From Leyella stercorea (GTDB lineage Bacteria > Bacteroidota > Bacteroidia > Bacteroidales > Bacteroidaceae), in the NCBI RefSeq assembly GCF_019052365.1, contig NZ_JAHQUY010000044.1, positions 1-27,471 of the forward strand: 27,471 nucleotides of DNA. The letters run 5' to 3'. Of the stretch, positions 20,782 to 27,471 are shown piece after piece. The notes beneath the pieces are model-generated. The model was not told where the DNA came from. It searched no databases and saw nothing but the letters and a program-made list of their open reading frames with translations. The position numbers and the translations under genes are program-made. How positions within the stretch are numbered: position 1 is the first letter of the stretch; each line of letters begins with the position of its first letter.

Positions 20782-21930
20782 ATGTTTTCGGTTGACAAAT
20801 TAAATAGGATAGCAACACCCTACTATTATTATGATACGCAGTTGCTGCGTGATACATTAGAGGTTATAAAAAAGGAATGTGAGAAGCATGACAATTTTCA
20901 CGTCCACTATGCTGTAAAAGCAAATGCCAACCCGAAGATATTGCGTATAATAAGCCAGTATGGCTTTGGTGCCGACTGCGTGAGTGGCGGCGAAATAAAG
21001 GCGGCTATCGAGGCAGGCTTTCCTGCTGACAAGGTGGTGTATGCCGGCGTAGGCAAGAGCGACTGGGAGATTAACCTCGGACTGGAGAAAGGCATCGCCT
21101 GCTTCAACGTGGAGTCGATTGCCGAACTGGAGGTGATAGAGGAGCTGGCTGTTGCTGCGGGCAAGACCGCCAATGTAGCCTTCCGCATCAACCCGAATAT
21201 TGGCGCTCATACTCATGCAAACATCACAACCGGGCTCGCCGAGAACAAGTTCGGCATCGCCATGCAGGACATGGAGAAAGTGATAGAACGTGCTGACGCA
21301 ATGAAGAATATCAACGTTGTAGGTCTGCACTTTCATATTGGTTCTCAGATACTTGACATGGGCGACTTCGAGGCTTTATGCAACCGCATCAACGAGTTGC
21401 AGGCTAAGCTCGAAAAGCAGAACATACATGTACAGAGCATCAACGTGGGTGGCGGACTCGGCGTAAGCTACGACTCGCCCGACCGTCAGCCTATTCCCGA
21501 CTTCAAAGACTACTTCCGCACATACACCACTCATCTACGTCTGCGCGAAGGACAGCAGCTGCACTTCGAGTTGGGACGTTCTATCGTGGCTCAATGCGGA
21601 TCGCTCATCTCTCGTGTGCTCTACGTTAAGCAGGGCACGCACAAGCAGTTTGCCATTCTTGACGCAGGCATGACCGACCTAATACGTCCGGCTCTTTATC
21701 AGGCGCTGCACAAGATTCAGAACCTCACGAGCGAGGAGCCGGCAGAGACCTACGACGTCGTGGGACCAATCTGCGAGTCGAGCGACGTCTTCGCTAAGGC
21801 AATAGATCTTAACAAGTGTCATCGTGGCGATCTCATCGCTATTCGCTCAGCAGGCGCATACGGCGAGATTATGGCAAGTTCGTACAACTGCCGAAAACTG
21901 CCGAAAGGCTACATTACAGAAGATTTGTAA
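20782..21930 (+). CDS. Diaminopimelate decarboxylase
   Basis: The protein has 382 residues, fold-type III PLP enzyme. It has YYYYDTQLLRDTLE at the N-terminus, HVHYAVKANANPKILRI with PLP-Lys46, GADCVSGGEIKAAI, VGLHFHIGSQILD, NVGGGLGVSY (glycine loop for the phosphate), FELGRSIVAQCG, and near the end VGPICESSDVFAK with the catalytic Cys contributed to the neighbouring subunit, then GAYGEIMASSYN. It converts meso-diaminopimelate to lysine in the cytoplasm. At 382 residues it is slightly shorter than E. coli LysA (420) but normal for Bacteroidetes. It follows aspartokinase, so one end and the start of the lysine route are coded together. Confidence 0.95.
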   Translation: MFSVDKLNRIATPYYYYDTQLLRDTLEVIKKECEKHDNFHVHYAVKANANPKILRIISQYGFGADCVSGGEIKAAIEAGFPADKVVYAGVGKSDWEINLGLEKGIACFNVESIAELEVIEELAVAAGKTANVAFRINPNIGAHTHANITTGLAENKFGIAMQDMEKVIERADAMKNINVVGLHFHIGSQILDMGDFEALCNRINELQAKLEKQNIHVQSINVGGGLGVSYDSPDRQPIPDFKDYFRTYTTHLRLREGQQLHFELGRSIVAQCGSLISRVLYVKQGTHKQFAILDAGMTDLIRPALYQALHKIQNLTSEEPAETYDVVGPICESSDVFAKAIDLNKCHRGDLIAIRSAGAYGEIMASSYNCRKLPKGYITEDL

Positions 21931-21942
21931 ATCATCACAGAA

Positions 21943-23085
21943 ATGTTAATCGACAATATAACAATCATAATATGTATCGTAGTTCTGCTGCTGACCGTCG
22001 TGTCGGTAGTGGCTAATCCCTTTTTCCGTTCGGTTAAGAGCAACAGAAGCTACAAGGAAGAAGGTTGCGAACTGCCACCCATTACCGTCGTTGTGCTTTC
22101 GCAGAACGATGTGGAAGCTCTCGACATGCATCTGCCTCTCTTGTTCTACCAGGACTATGCTCCGGGTTTTGAAGTTATCGTTGTAGGCGAAAAGGGAGAC
22201 CTCGACCTTGAGGCTGTGCTGGGCAAGTATGCCGACCACAAGAACCTGTACACAACGTACATTCCCAAGCGTTCGCTCTTCATGAGCAAGCCCAAACTCT
22301 CGGCTTCGCTCGGCATAAAGGCGGCTCACAACGAATGGATTGTTATGCTCAACGCTTCGTGCGCTCCTGCTTCCGACAAATGGCTGCAAAGCATCGCCCG
22401 TAATATCGACGACAACACCAATCTCGTTGTCGGCTACTCCAACTATAAGGACGACGTGAAGCCCTACCGCCGTTTTATACGTCTGCGCGAGGCGTGCTAC
22501 TATCTTCGCTCGGCTGCTCGCGGCATGGCGTATCGCTCTACAGGAGCGAACATAGCGTTCAAGCGTTCGGAGTTCATAGGCAAGGACGGCTATCGTGGCA
22601 ACCTGCAGCATGTGTATGGCGAGTACGACTTCATCATCAACAAGTTTGCTGAGCCTGGCTCAGCCGCCATCTCTCTTGACCCAGATTCGTTCCTCCATCA
22701 GGAATGTCGCACGAAAAAGACATGGACCGAGTTCTGCATCGCGAACAGTCATGTAGGCAGCCATCTCGAGCGCAAGTCGAGAATGCGCCTGACATACGCA
22801 TTCGACGTTCTGCTTATGTATCTCAACTATGCAGCGTTGATAGCAGCCGGAGTATATAGCGGACTAACGGGCAGATGGTTAGCCTTAGTTATTGCTGTCG
22901 TCTGCATCACGTTTACATTAGCTCTGCGTATCATTTGGGTCAAAAAGAAGTGCCGTTTGTTCGGCGAGCGTATCTCGGCATGGGCAATACCGTTCTACGA
23001 ACTCTCGCTCGTGTGGTTCGACATGCTCACGAGGTTGCGCTATATGCGAGCTGACAAACACGATTTTTCTACACATAAGATATGA
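21943..23085 (+). CDS. GT2-like membrane glycosyltransferase with altered active site
   Basis: The protein has 380 residues. It has an N-terminal membrane anchor (5-25), a GT-A domain (about 45-270, starting PITVVVLSQNDVEALDMHLP with the Bacteroidetes pattern of GT2 enzymes), and two or three C-terminal membrane helices (about 288-330: YLNYAALIAAGVYSGLTG, LALVIAVVCITFTLALRI). Where family members have an acidic D-A-D metal motif this protein reads MLNASCAPASDKW (N-A-S at 137-139). The later acidic motif is GEYDF (226-230), and no Q-x-x-R-W is seen. It may be inactive or use other residues. The start is 12 bases after lysA, and the next gene overlaps its stop by four bases. Confidence 0.8.
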   Translation: MLIDNITIIICIVVLLLTVVSVVANPFFRSVKSNRSYKEEGCELPPITVVVLSQNDVEALDMHLPLLFYQDYAPGFEVIVVGEKGDLDLEAVLGKYADHKNLYTTYIPKRSLFMSKPKLSASLGIKAAHNEWIVMLNASCAPASDKWLQSIARNIDDNTNLVVGYSNYKDDVKPYRRFIRLREACYYLRSAARGMAYRSTGANIAFKRSEFIGKDGYRGNLQHVYGEYDFIINKFAEPGSAAISLDPDSFLHQECRTKKTWTEFCIANSHVGSHLERKSRMRLTYAFDVLLMYLNYAALIAAGVYSGLTGRWLALVIAVVCITFTLALRIIWVKKKCRLFGERISAWAIPFYELSLVWFDMLTRLRYMRADKHDFSTHKI

Positions 23086-23846
23086 GAATCAAGTTTATAA
23101 GTCTTGTCAAAAGTTCGGCGACACCCTTGAACAAGGACTTGCTGAGCACTATCTCTGAAAGCATCAGCGCTTTTGGAGATGTGGAAGTTGTGGACACAGC
23201 GCCCGACCTTGTGCATATCTGCGGCAAATGGTCGTCTGCTTCGGCTACGACTATCAAGCATTACACGAACAAGGGCGTGCCTGTGGTCTTCACCTCCGCA
23301 AACGGTTTGACAGAACAGCTCACCACCCTATCGTGCATGCTTGCTCCTACCGTCTTCCATTGTTGCGGTCCGGCGGAAGCTCGACTTATAAAAAAGATTT
23401 CTCCTAATGCGTCTATCGTAGTCATAGCCAACGAGAAGTTCACGTCTACGACCGACACGACAACTATGCTTCGACTATTCAACGAACTATATGTAAAGAC
23501 ATACAACGAACACGAAGCGCATGTAAAAGAGGCTATACAGCAAAAACTCAAGGGCGTTTCAGACGAAGCCATCAAGGATATAATTGCGCTTCTTTTGTAT
23601 CTACAATACGCTTACAAGCGCGAGACGATACGTCAATCGCTGCTCGATTCTCTTTCAGACACGCTTATAAACAGCGATTACGACGAAGGCGCAATGCATA
23701 AGACATTAAGTGATATGCGGCTATTGTCGTTTGCAGCTTCTTCAATGGCGCTTCTTGAGGAGAAATCGCATCTTACGGAGGGCTTCATGCCAATCGCTTC
23801 TTCTGCCGATAAACAGATGAAGCATATGACGAAGTACATCATCTAA
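23082..23846 (+). CDS. Hypothetical protein, glycosyltransferase-like N-terminus
   Basis: The protein has 254 residues and starts MRIKFISLVKSSATPLNKDL. The first ~120 residues look like half of a GT-B fold: strand-helix units with DLVHICGKWSS, VPVVFTSANGL and ASIVVIANEKFTST, similar to the acceptor domain of GT4 glycosyltransferases. The second half (130-254) is helical, with EHEAHVKEAIQQKLKGVSDE and a Leu-rich segment, and lacks the nucleotide-sugar-binding domain. Its ATG overlaps the stop of the GT2-like gene (ATGA), so the two are coupled and may act together. Function is unknown; I would not call it an active transferase. Confidence 0.65.
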   Translation: MRIKFISLVKSSATPLNKDLLSTISESISAFGDVEVVDTAPDLVHICGKWSSASATTIKHYTNKGVPVVFTSANGLTEQLTTLSCMLAPTVFHCCGPAEARLIKKISPNASIVVIANEKFTSTTDTTTMLRLFNELYVKTYNEHEAHVKEAIQQKLKGVSDEAIKDIIALLLYLQYAYKRETIRQSLLDSLSDTLINSDYDEGAMHKTLSDMRLLSFAASSMALLEEKSHLTEGFMPIASSADKQMKHMTKYII

Positions 23847-23875
23847 ACCTCACCCTACAAAACAAACACTACGAT

Positions 23876-25873
23876 ATGAGAAAAGACCATAAATTTACAG
23901 CCAACGATATAAAATACCTACAACTGCTTGCCCAGTCGTTCCCGAACATCTCTGAGGCAAGCACGGAGATAATTAATCTGCAGGCTATTCTCAATTTGCC
24001 TAAAGGCACGGAGCATTTCGTTGCCGACATTCATGGTGAATACGAAGCGTTTTTGCATATTCTGAAGAACGCTTCGGGCAATATCCAGCGAAAAGTGAAT
24101 GAGCTTTTCGGCAATCTTATGCGCGAATCGGACAAACGCGAACTCTGCACATTAATATATTATCCCGACCAGAAGCTTGAACTAATAAAGGCTTCTGAGG
24201 AGAATCTCGACGATTGGTATCACATCACCATACACAACCTCGTGGCTGTATGCCGTTTGGTTTCGAGCAAATACACCCATTCGAAAGTGCGCAAGGCTCT
24301 ACCGAGCGACTTCTCTTATATCATTCAGGAGTTGCTGCACGAGCGTACCGATGACGCAAATAAGGCCGACTATGTTAACGTGATTATAGACACAATCATA
24401 TCAACGGGTCGTGCCGATGATTTCATCATAGCCATATCTAACGTCATACAGCGCCTTTCTATCGACCAATTACATATCCTCGGCGACATCTTCGACCGCG
24501 GACCAGGTGCGCACATCATCCTCGACACGCTCTCGCGCTACCACTCTTGGGACATACAATGGGGCAACCACGATGTGCTATGGATGGGAGCTATGGCTGG
24601 CAACCGCGCATGCCAATGCAATGTTATACGTCTTTCGCTGCGCTATGCCAACATGACAACGCTTGAGGAGGGTTACGGCATCAACCTCATGCCGCTTGCC
24701 ACGTTCGCTATGGACACCTATGGCAACGATCCTTGCGAGGAGTTCATCCCAAAGATTTCGTCTGCCGACTCTGCGCGGGTCGACGAGAAGTCGAAACGTC
24801 TTGCTGCCCTCATGCACAAGGCTATAACCGTGCTGCAGTTCAAGGAAGAGGCTGCCATCATAAAGCGCCACGCAAAGTGGAAGATGGCAGACCGCCTCAT
24901 GCTCAACTTCATCGACTACGAGAAGGGTACCATTACTCTCAATGGTAAGGAATATCCGCTAAAGAGCAACTCTTTCCCGACAATCGACCCAGAGCATCCG
25001 AACCGACTCACGCCTGAGGAAAAACAACTCATGGATAAGATTAACCACTCATTCCAGGTGAGTGAGAAGCTGCATAAGCACATACGTCTGCTCCTGCAGC
25101 ACGGTTGCATGTATGCGGTATACAACAACAACCTGCTCTTCCATGCGTCAATACCTCTCGACGAGGATGGAAAGCTGAAGGAAGTAGAAATAGTTCCGGG
25201 CACAAAGTGCTCGGGCAAGGACTTAATGTACAATATAGGGATGCTCATACGCTCGGCTTTCCAAAGCGATTCTACGCCAGAGGAACGCAACTACGCCATC
25301 GACTACTTCCTATATCTTTGGTGCGGTCCGGATAGTCCGCTCTTCGACAAATCGAAAATGGCAACATTTGAACGCTACTTCATCGAAGACAAGGAGACAC
25401 ATGTAGAAGAAAAAGGCAACTACTTCAAGCTACGCGATAACGAACAAATCGTTGACAATATAATGGACGCTTTCGATGTTGTAGGCGAGAACCGACATAT
25501 CATCAACGGACATGTGCCGGTACACGTATGCAATGGCGAGAACCCTATTAAGGCGAACGGAAAACTGATGGTTATCGACGGCGGATTCTCTCAGCCCTAC
25601 CACAAGGAGACCGGCATTGCGGGCTACACGCTTGTCTATCATAGCCGCGGCTTCGTACTCGTGCAGCACGAGCCCTTCACATCAACAATCGACGCCATAC
25701 AGAAGTGTACCGATATCAAGTCGACGACGCAGATTGTAGAGATGTCGGCGCATCGCATGCGCGTTGCAGATACCGATATAGGTCGCGAACTGAAAAATCA
25801 GATCAACGACCTGCAGCGCCTACTCTACGCCTATCGTCATGGCTTCATCAAGGAAGCTATGCCCAACAAGTAA
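23876..25873 (+). CDS. Fructose-1,6-bisphosphatase, class 3
   Basis: The protein has 665 residues, the normal size of class 3 (Bacillus-type) enzymes. Metallophosphatase motifs: HFVADIHGEYEAFLHIL (47-63) with D51 and H53, LGDIFDRGPGAH (about 202) and WGNHDVLWMGAMAG (about 228), followed by the insert domain and a late IINGHVPVHVCNGENPIKAN and LMVIDGGFSQPYH. It removes the 1-phosphate from fructose 1,6-bisphosphate in gluconeogenesis. No class 1 or 2 motif is present. It starts 29 bases after the preceding unknown gene and ends 13 bases before mnmE, so it is in the same long rightward run. Confidence 0.95.
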   Translation: MRKDHKFTANDIKYLQLLAQSFPNISEASTEIINLQAILNLPKGTEHFVADIHGEYEAFLHILKNASGNIQRKVNELFGNLMRESDKRELCTLIYYPDQKLELIKASEENLDDWYHITIHNLVAVCRLVSSKYTHSKVRKALPSDFSYIIQELLHERTDDANKADYVNVIIDTIISTGRADDFIIAISNVIQRLSIDQLHILGDIFDRGPGAHIILDTLSRYHSWDIQWGNHDVLWMGAMAGNRACQCNVIRLSLRYANMTTLEEGYGINLMPLATFAMDTYGNDPCEEFIPKISSADSARVDEKSKRLAALMHKAITVLQFKEEAAIIKRHAKWKMADRLMLNFIDYEKGTITLNGKEYPLKSNSFPTIDPEHPNRLTPEEKQLMDKINHSFQVSEKLHKHIRLLLQHGCMYAVYNNNLLFHASIPLDEDGKLKEVEIVPGTKCSGKDLMYNIGMLIRSAFQSDSTPEERNYAIDYFLYLWCGPDSPLFDKSKMATFERYFIEDKETHVEEKGNYFKLRDNEQIVDNIMDAFDVVGENRHIINGHVPVHVCNGENPIKANGKLMVIDGGFSQPYHKETGIAGYTLVYHSRGFVLVQHEPFTSTIDAIQKCTDIKSTTQIVEMSAHRMRVADTDIGRELKNQINDLQRLLYAYRHGFIKEAMPNK

Positions 25874-25886
25874 CCCAGAACACACA

Positions 25887-27329
25887 ATGAACAACAATAC
25901 AATTTGCGCCATCGCAACCGCCCCTGGTGGTGCGATTGGCATTATTAGAATTTCAGGCCCCGAAGCAATCAGCATAGCCGATAAGGTCTTCCGTCCTATC
26001 GGCTCCAATCTCTCTTTGTCACAACGCAAGGCATACACTCTTGCTTTCGGCAATATCATAAATGCAGACAATGAGGTTGTGGACGAAGTGCTTGTATCTA
26101 TTTTTCGCGCCCCACACTCTTACACAGGAGAGGACTCTGTGGAGATTTCCTGCCATGGATCGTCATACATACTCCAACAGGTAATGTTCCTGCTCACCGA
26201 GAACGGATGCTTACCTGCTGGTCCTGGCGAATTCACACAGCGCGCATTCCTTAACGGCAAGATGGATCTTTCGCAGGCAGAGGCTGTAGCCGACCTTATA
26301 AGTTCCACAAACAAGGCAACTCACGATATGGCGCTCAGTCAGCTGAAGGGACATTTTAGCAACGAACTTTCAGAACTGCGTGCGCATCTCCTTAAACTCA
26401 CCTCTCTCTTAGAATTGGAGATTGATTTCTCCGATCATGAGGACTTGGAGTTTGCCAACCGCTCTGAACTTTACGCACTCGCCAACGACATTCACCAGCG
26501 TCTTGCCTCTCTCGCACGCTCCTTCGAGGTAGGCAACGCCCTCAAGAACGGCATCCCAGTAGCCATCGTTGGAAACACCAACGTCGGAAAGAGCACGCTC
26601 CTCAACCATCTCCTCCACGAGGAGAAAGCTATCGTTAGCGACGTTCATGGCACTACACGCGACTTCATAGAAGACACTACAATCATCAATGGCATACAGT
26701 TTCGCTTCGTCGATACAGCCGGCATTCGCAAAACCGATGATATCGTTGAGAATATCGGCATTGAGCGCACATTCCAAAAGATGCAAGAGGCGAAGATCGT
26801 GCTTTGGCTTATCGACCAACAACCAACAGAGGCTGAGATAGAAGGCATAAAGGAGCGCGTGGCAGGCAAGAAGCTAATCATTGTACGCAACAAAATCGAC
26901 CTCCCTAACTCATCATTGAACAACTCCTCATCGGCGAAGCCGACAATTCTTGCTCAGACAAGCGTCTCTAAGAGCCGAGCGCAAAATTCAAAACTCAAAA
27001 TTCAAGACTCACAGTTAGTGGACATCAGCGCCAAGTACGGCACCAATCTCTCGCGTCTCGAACAGCTTATCGTCGAAGCCGCTGACATTCCTCAGATATC
27101 AGAAAGCGACATAGTCATAACCTCTGCACGCCACTACTCAGCCTTGCTCAACGCAGACGAAAGTCTCCAGCGTGTAATCGCTTCTATGGACCTCGGTCTC
27201 AGCGGCGACCTCCTCGCCGAAGACCTCCGCATGGTCATCGACCACCTTGCTGAGATAACGGGCGAAGAGCGCATAACCCCGCAAGAAACTTTAAATTCAA
27301 TATTTAGTTCCTATTGCATCGGGAAATAA
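25887..27329 (+). CDS. tRNA modification GTPase MnmE
   Basis: I use ATG 25887 (480 residues), since MNNNTICAIATAPGGAIGII is the standard N-terminus; an upstream ATG at 25839 lies inside fbp. The folate-binding domain covers about 1-120 (GPGEFTQRAFLNGKMDLSQA is the hallmark). The GTPase domain has GNTNVGKS (229-236), TTRD, DTAG (about 277), NKID (about 335) and SAK (about 381). The end SYCIGK carries the catalytic C-x-G-K. With MnmG it modifies the wobble U34 of several tRNAs. The G4-G5 spacing is about 25 residues longer than usual because of an in-frame low-complexity insert (about 340-376). Confidence 0.95.
   Translation: MNNNTICAIATAPGGAIGIIRISGPEAISIADKVFRPIGSNLSLSQRKAYTLAFGNIINADNEVVDEVLVSIFRAPHSYTGEDSVEISCHGSSYILQQVMFLLTENGCLPAGPGEFTQRAFLNGKMDLSQAEAVADLISSTNKATHDMALSQLKGHFSNELSELRAHLLKLTSLLELEIDFSDHEDLEFANRSELYALANDIHQRLASLARSFEVGNALKNGIPVAIVGNTNVGKSTLLNHLLHEEKAIVSDVHGTTRDFIEDTTIINGIQFRFVDTAGIRKTDDIVENIGIERTFQKMQEAKIVLWLIDQQPTEAEIEGIKERVAGKKLIIVRNKIDLPNSSLNNSSSAKPTILAQTSVSKSRAQNSKLKIQDSQLVDISAKYGTNLSRLEQLIVEAADIPQISESDIVITSARHYSALLNADESLQRVIASMDLGLSGDLLAEDLRMVIDHLAEITGEERITPQETLNSIFSSYCIGK
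26904..27015 (+). repeat. Low-complexity in-frame insertion in mnmE
   Basis: Between the NKID and SAK codons there is a stretch unlike the rest of the gene: Ser/Asn/Gln-rich in protein, with TCGGC-GAA-GCCGA (26931-26943) as a small hairpin and an AT-rich run of AAAATTC and AAAACTC units at 26982-27008. Such AATTCAAAA-type runs resemble small intergenic repeats of Bacteroidetes, so a repeat element may have entered the gene in frame. Confidence 0.5.
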
Positions 27330-27371
27330 GTCGTGATAAACAACGATTAATATCGACAACAAATGATAGTT

Positions 27372-27402
27372 AAGGTGCTCAAAATGAGCACCTTTCTTTT
27401 TA
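27372..27402 (+). terminator. Terminator after mnmE
   Basis: AAGGTGCTCA pairs with TGAGCACCTT (10 bp, 3-nt loop) and runs into a T-rich stretch (TTTCTTTTTAG). It lies 42 bases after the mnmE stop and closes the rightward gene run. The last 69 bases of the window show no feature. Confidence 0.88.
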
Positions 27403-27471
27403 GCCTTACTATTGGTTATTATTGCTGTCCGCTAAAACTTTTCATACAAAATAAATTAGGGCTGACACTTC

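Noticed and set aside
25839..25886. Upstream ATG for mnmE
   Set aside because: It lies inside fbp, and the conserved MnmE N-terminus begins at 25887.

Overview
The window looks like a piece of a Bacteroidales (Prevotella-like) chromosome. The support is the core gene set (class-3 fructose-bisphosphatase, PiT transporter, ABC-F, FtsE next to aspartokinase, MnmE, OmpP1/FadL porin) and several promoters of the Bacteroidetes type, TTG - 20 nt - TAnnTTTG, at four tRNA or gene starts. No species call is possible from the sequence alone.

Positions 1-9330 are the early/lysogeny end of a prophage or related element. A CI-like repressor (8818-9330, plus strand) faces a long leftward early operon. In order of transcription this holds two small DNA-binding proteins (8425-8598, 8177-8374), a roughly 900-nt gap without convincing genes, an HTH protein, microproteins, a DUF4494 protein, a single-strand annealing recombinase candidate, a KilA-N protein, a YqaJ/lambda-type exonuclease, a DUF3127 SSB-like protein, a DUF6291-like replication protein, four small genes and a repeat protein that runs off the left edge. 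The annealing protein, exonuclease and SSB-like protein form a Red-like recombination module. No integrase, terminase or structural gene is inside the window.

The most interesting part is 7152-8030 on the minus strand. The gap is rich in perfect hairpins and has a candidate H-type pseudoknot at its 3' side. It is followed directly by a tRNA-like element whose acceptor, D, variable and T parts are normal but whose anticodon arm is far too long. Size, prophage location and tRNA proximity recall the large ornate phage RNAs GOLLD and ROOL; I infer a candidate large structured RNA, not a proven member of either family. A second hairpin-rich non-coding stretch (6258-6496) lies downstream. The element also carries fifteen 27-bp coding repeats whose only differences change amino acids.

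Positions 9421-9724 hold a host tRNA-Gly(CCC)/tRNA-Thr(CGT) pair with promoter and terminator. The 3' end of tRNA-Gly faces the prophage and is a plausible attachment site.

Positions 9772-12348 (minus) encode an outer-membrane porin and a secreted Tyr/Trp- and Gly-rich protein. A PiT phosphate transporter with a long cytosolic tail (12621-14867) and an MBL-fold hydrolase (15125-15931, minus) follow. From 16093 to 27329 everything runs rightward: lipoprotein, ABC-F ATPase, FtsE, aspartokinase, diaminopimelate decarboxylase, a GT2-like protein lacking its expected acidic motif, an unknown protein, fructose-bisphosphatase and MnmE, which carries an in-frame insertion between its G4 and G5 motifs. 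A strong terminator at 27372 closes the run.
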